Below are positions 12,846 through 13,127 of a DNA stretch of 13,127 bases, piece by piece. This DNA comes from an uncultured Prevotella sp. (GTDB taxonomy: Bacteria > Bacteroidota > Bacteroidia > Bacteroidales > Bacteroidaceae). The stretch spans positions 1 through 13,127 of the forward strand of contig CAJLYG010000072.1 of assembly GCA_905210845.1 (NCBI GenBank). The letters run 5' to 3'. Position numbers and translations under genes: made by a program. The notes beneath the pieces were generated by a model. The model was not told the DNA's origin, made no database searches, and was given only the letters and a program-made list of their open reading frames with translations. Position 1 is the first letter of the stretch, and every line of letters starts with the position of its first letter.

Positions 12846-13127
12846 TTATTTTGCAGACAATTGTTTATCCATATTAGCAGCCGCACGACGTCCATCACCC
12901 ATGGCGAGGATCACGGTGGCACCGCCTCTGACGATATCCCCACCTGCATAAAGGTCCTTTCGGGAAGACTGCATCTCGTCGTTAACGACGATAGTGTTCT
13001 TACGACCGAGCTCCAATCCCGGTACGGATTTAGGAACGAGTGGGTTCGGGGACACGCCGACTGCCACAATCACTTGGTCACAGTCGACCGTAACGGTCTC
13101 GCCTTCTCCTTCGTCGTGAAGAAGATT
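12846..13127 (-). CDS. gltD: glutamate synthase small chain / GltD-like FAD-NAD(P) oxidoreductase, C-terminal part
   Basis: Only the last 93 residues are present; the gene runs off the right edge. The segment CDQVIVAVGVSPNPLVPKS is the end of the NAD(P)-binding domain. DLYAGGDIVRGGATVILAMG (about residues 60-79 of the fragment), followed by DGRRAAANM, is the C-terminal FAD-binding signature shared by the glutamate synthase small subunit and related oxidoreductases (SudA/NfnL type). Family role: it passes electrons from NADPH through FAD and iron-sulfur clusters, to glutamate synthesis in the GltD case. The fragment cannot separate GltD from the NfnL/SudA paralogues, in which a ferredoxin-NADP reductase subunit is encoded next door. 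It is the first visible gene of the four-gene minus-strand operon. Confidence 0.9.
   Translation of the reverse strand, partial: NLLHDEGEGETVTVDCDQVIVAVGVSPNPLVPKSVPGLELGRKNTIVVNDEMQSSRKDLYAGGDIVRGGATVILAMGDGRRAAANMDKQLSAK

Noticed and set aside
1..13127. CRISPR arrays, tRNA or rRNA genes, and phage structural genes.
   Set aside because: No regularly spaced direct repeats, no cloverleaf-like sequences and no phage protein families were seen while reading both strands; a tRNAscan or CRISPR search would confirm.

Overview
The window looks like a Bacteroidales chromosome, probably Prevotella or a close relative. The evidence is promoter boxes of the Bacteroidota type (TAnnTTTG with an upstream TTTG), mostly weak Shine-Dalgarno sequences, and a housekeeping cluster (glutamate synthase small chain, a secreted PD40 protein, a nucleoside phosphorylase, MnmE) whose proteins fit that group. 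No species call is possible from the sequence alone.

Positions 1-5043 are read on the minus strand as one compact antiviral-defence operon. It starts at a promoter near 5080 with rloA (AAA ATPase) and rloB (Toprim-like), the pair known as RloAB or AbiL. Only 19 bases downstream a second module begins: two TIR genes, a membrane-anchored macro-domain protein, and a third TIR gene. TIR enzymes plus a two-helix/macro effector is the layout of type II Thoeris, in which a TIR protein makes an ADP-ribose-derived signal that the macro domain of ThsA senses. Three different TIR proteins for one effector, co-transcribed with RloAB, is the most interesting biology here. A gene cut by the left edge (1-95) follows on the same strand.

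Positions 5044-5503 hold a divergent intergenic region and a small DUF2188 gene with a very strong ribosome binding site, followed by hairpins and a clear terminator.

Positions 5675-9116 are a nested pair of insertion sequences. An IS66-family element (terminal repeat beginning GTAACTACTCAGCACCCC) has a frameshifted transposase. Its right terminal repeat is split by an IS110-family element at a CT dinucleotide, with CT present at both junctions. The IS110 transposase is broken too (one frameshift at an A7 run and one in-frame stop). Its 245-base 5' leader is where a bridge RNA would lie, and it contains a sequence repeating the element's right end plus the core.

Positions 9117-9446 contain a consensus promoter, a 51-codon ORF of unknown function on the plus strand, and the terminator of the housekeeping operon on the minus strand.

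Positions 9447-13127 are a tightly packed minus-strand operon: glutamate synthase small chain (cut by the right edge), PD40 protein, nucleoside phosphorylase, mnmE. The accessory DNA therefore begins directly after the 3' end of mnmE.
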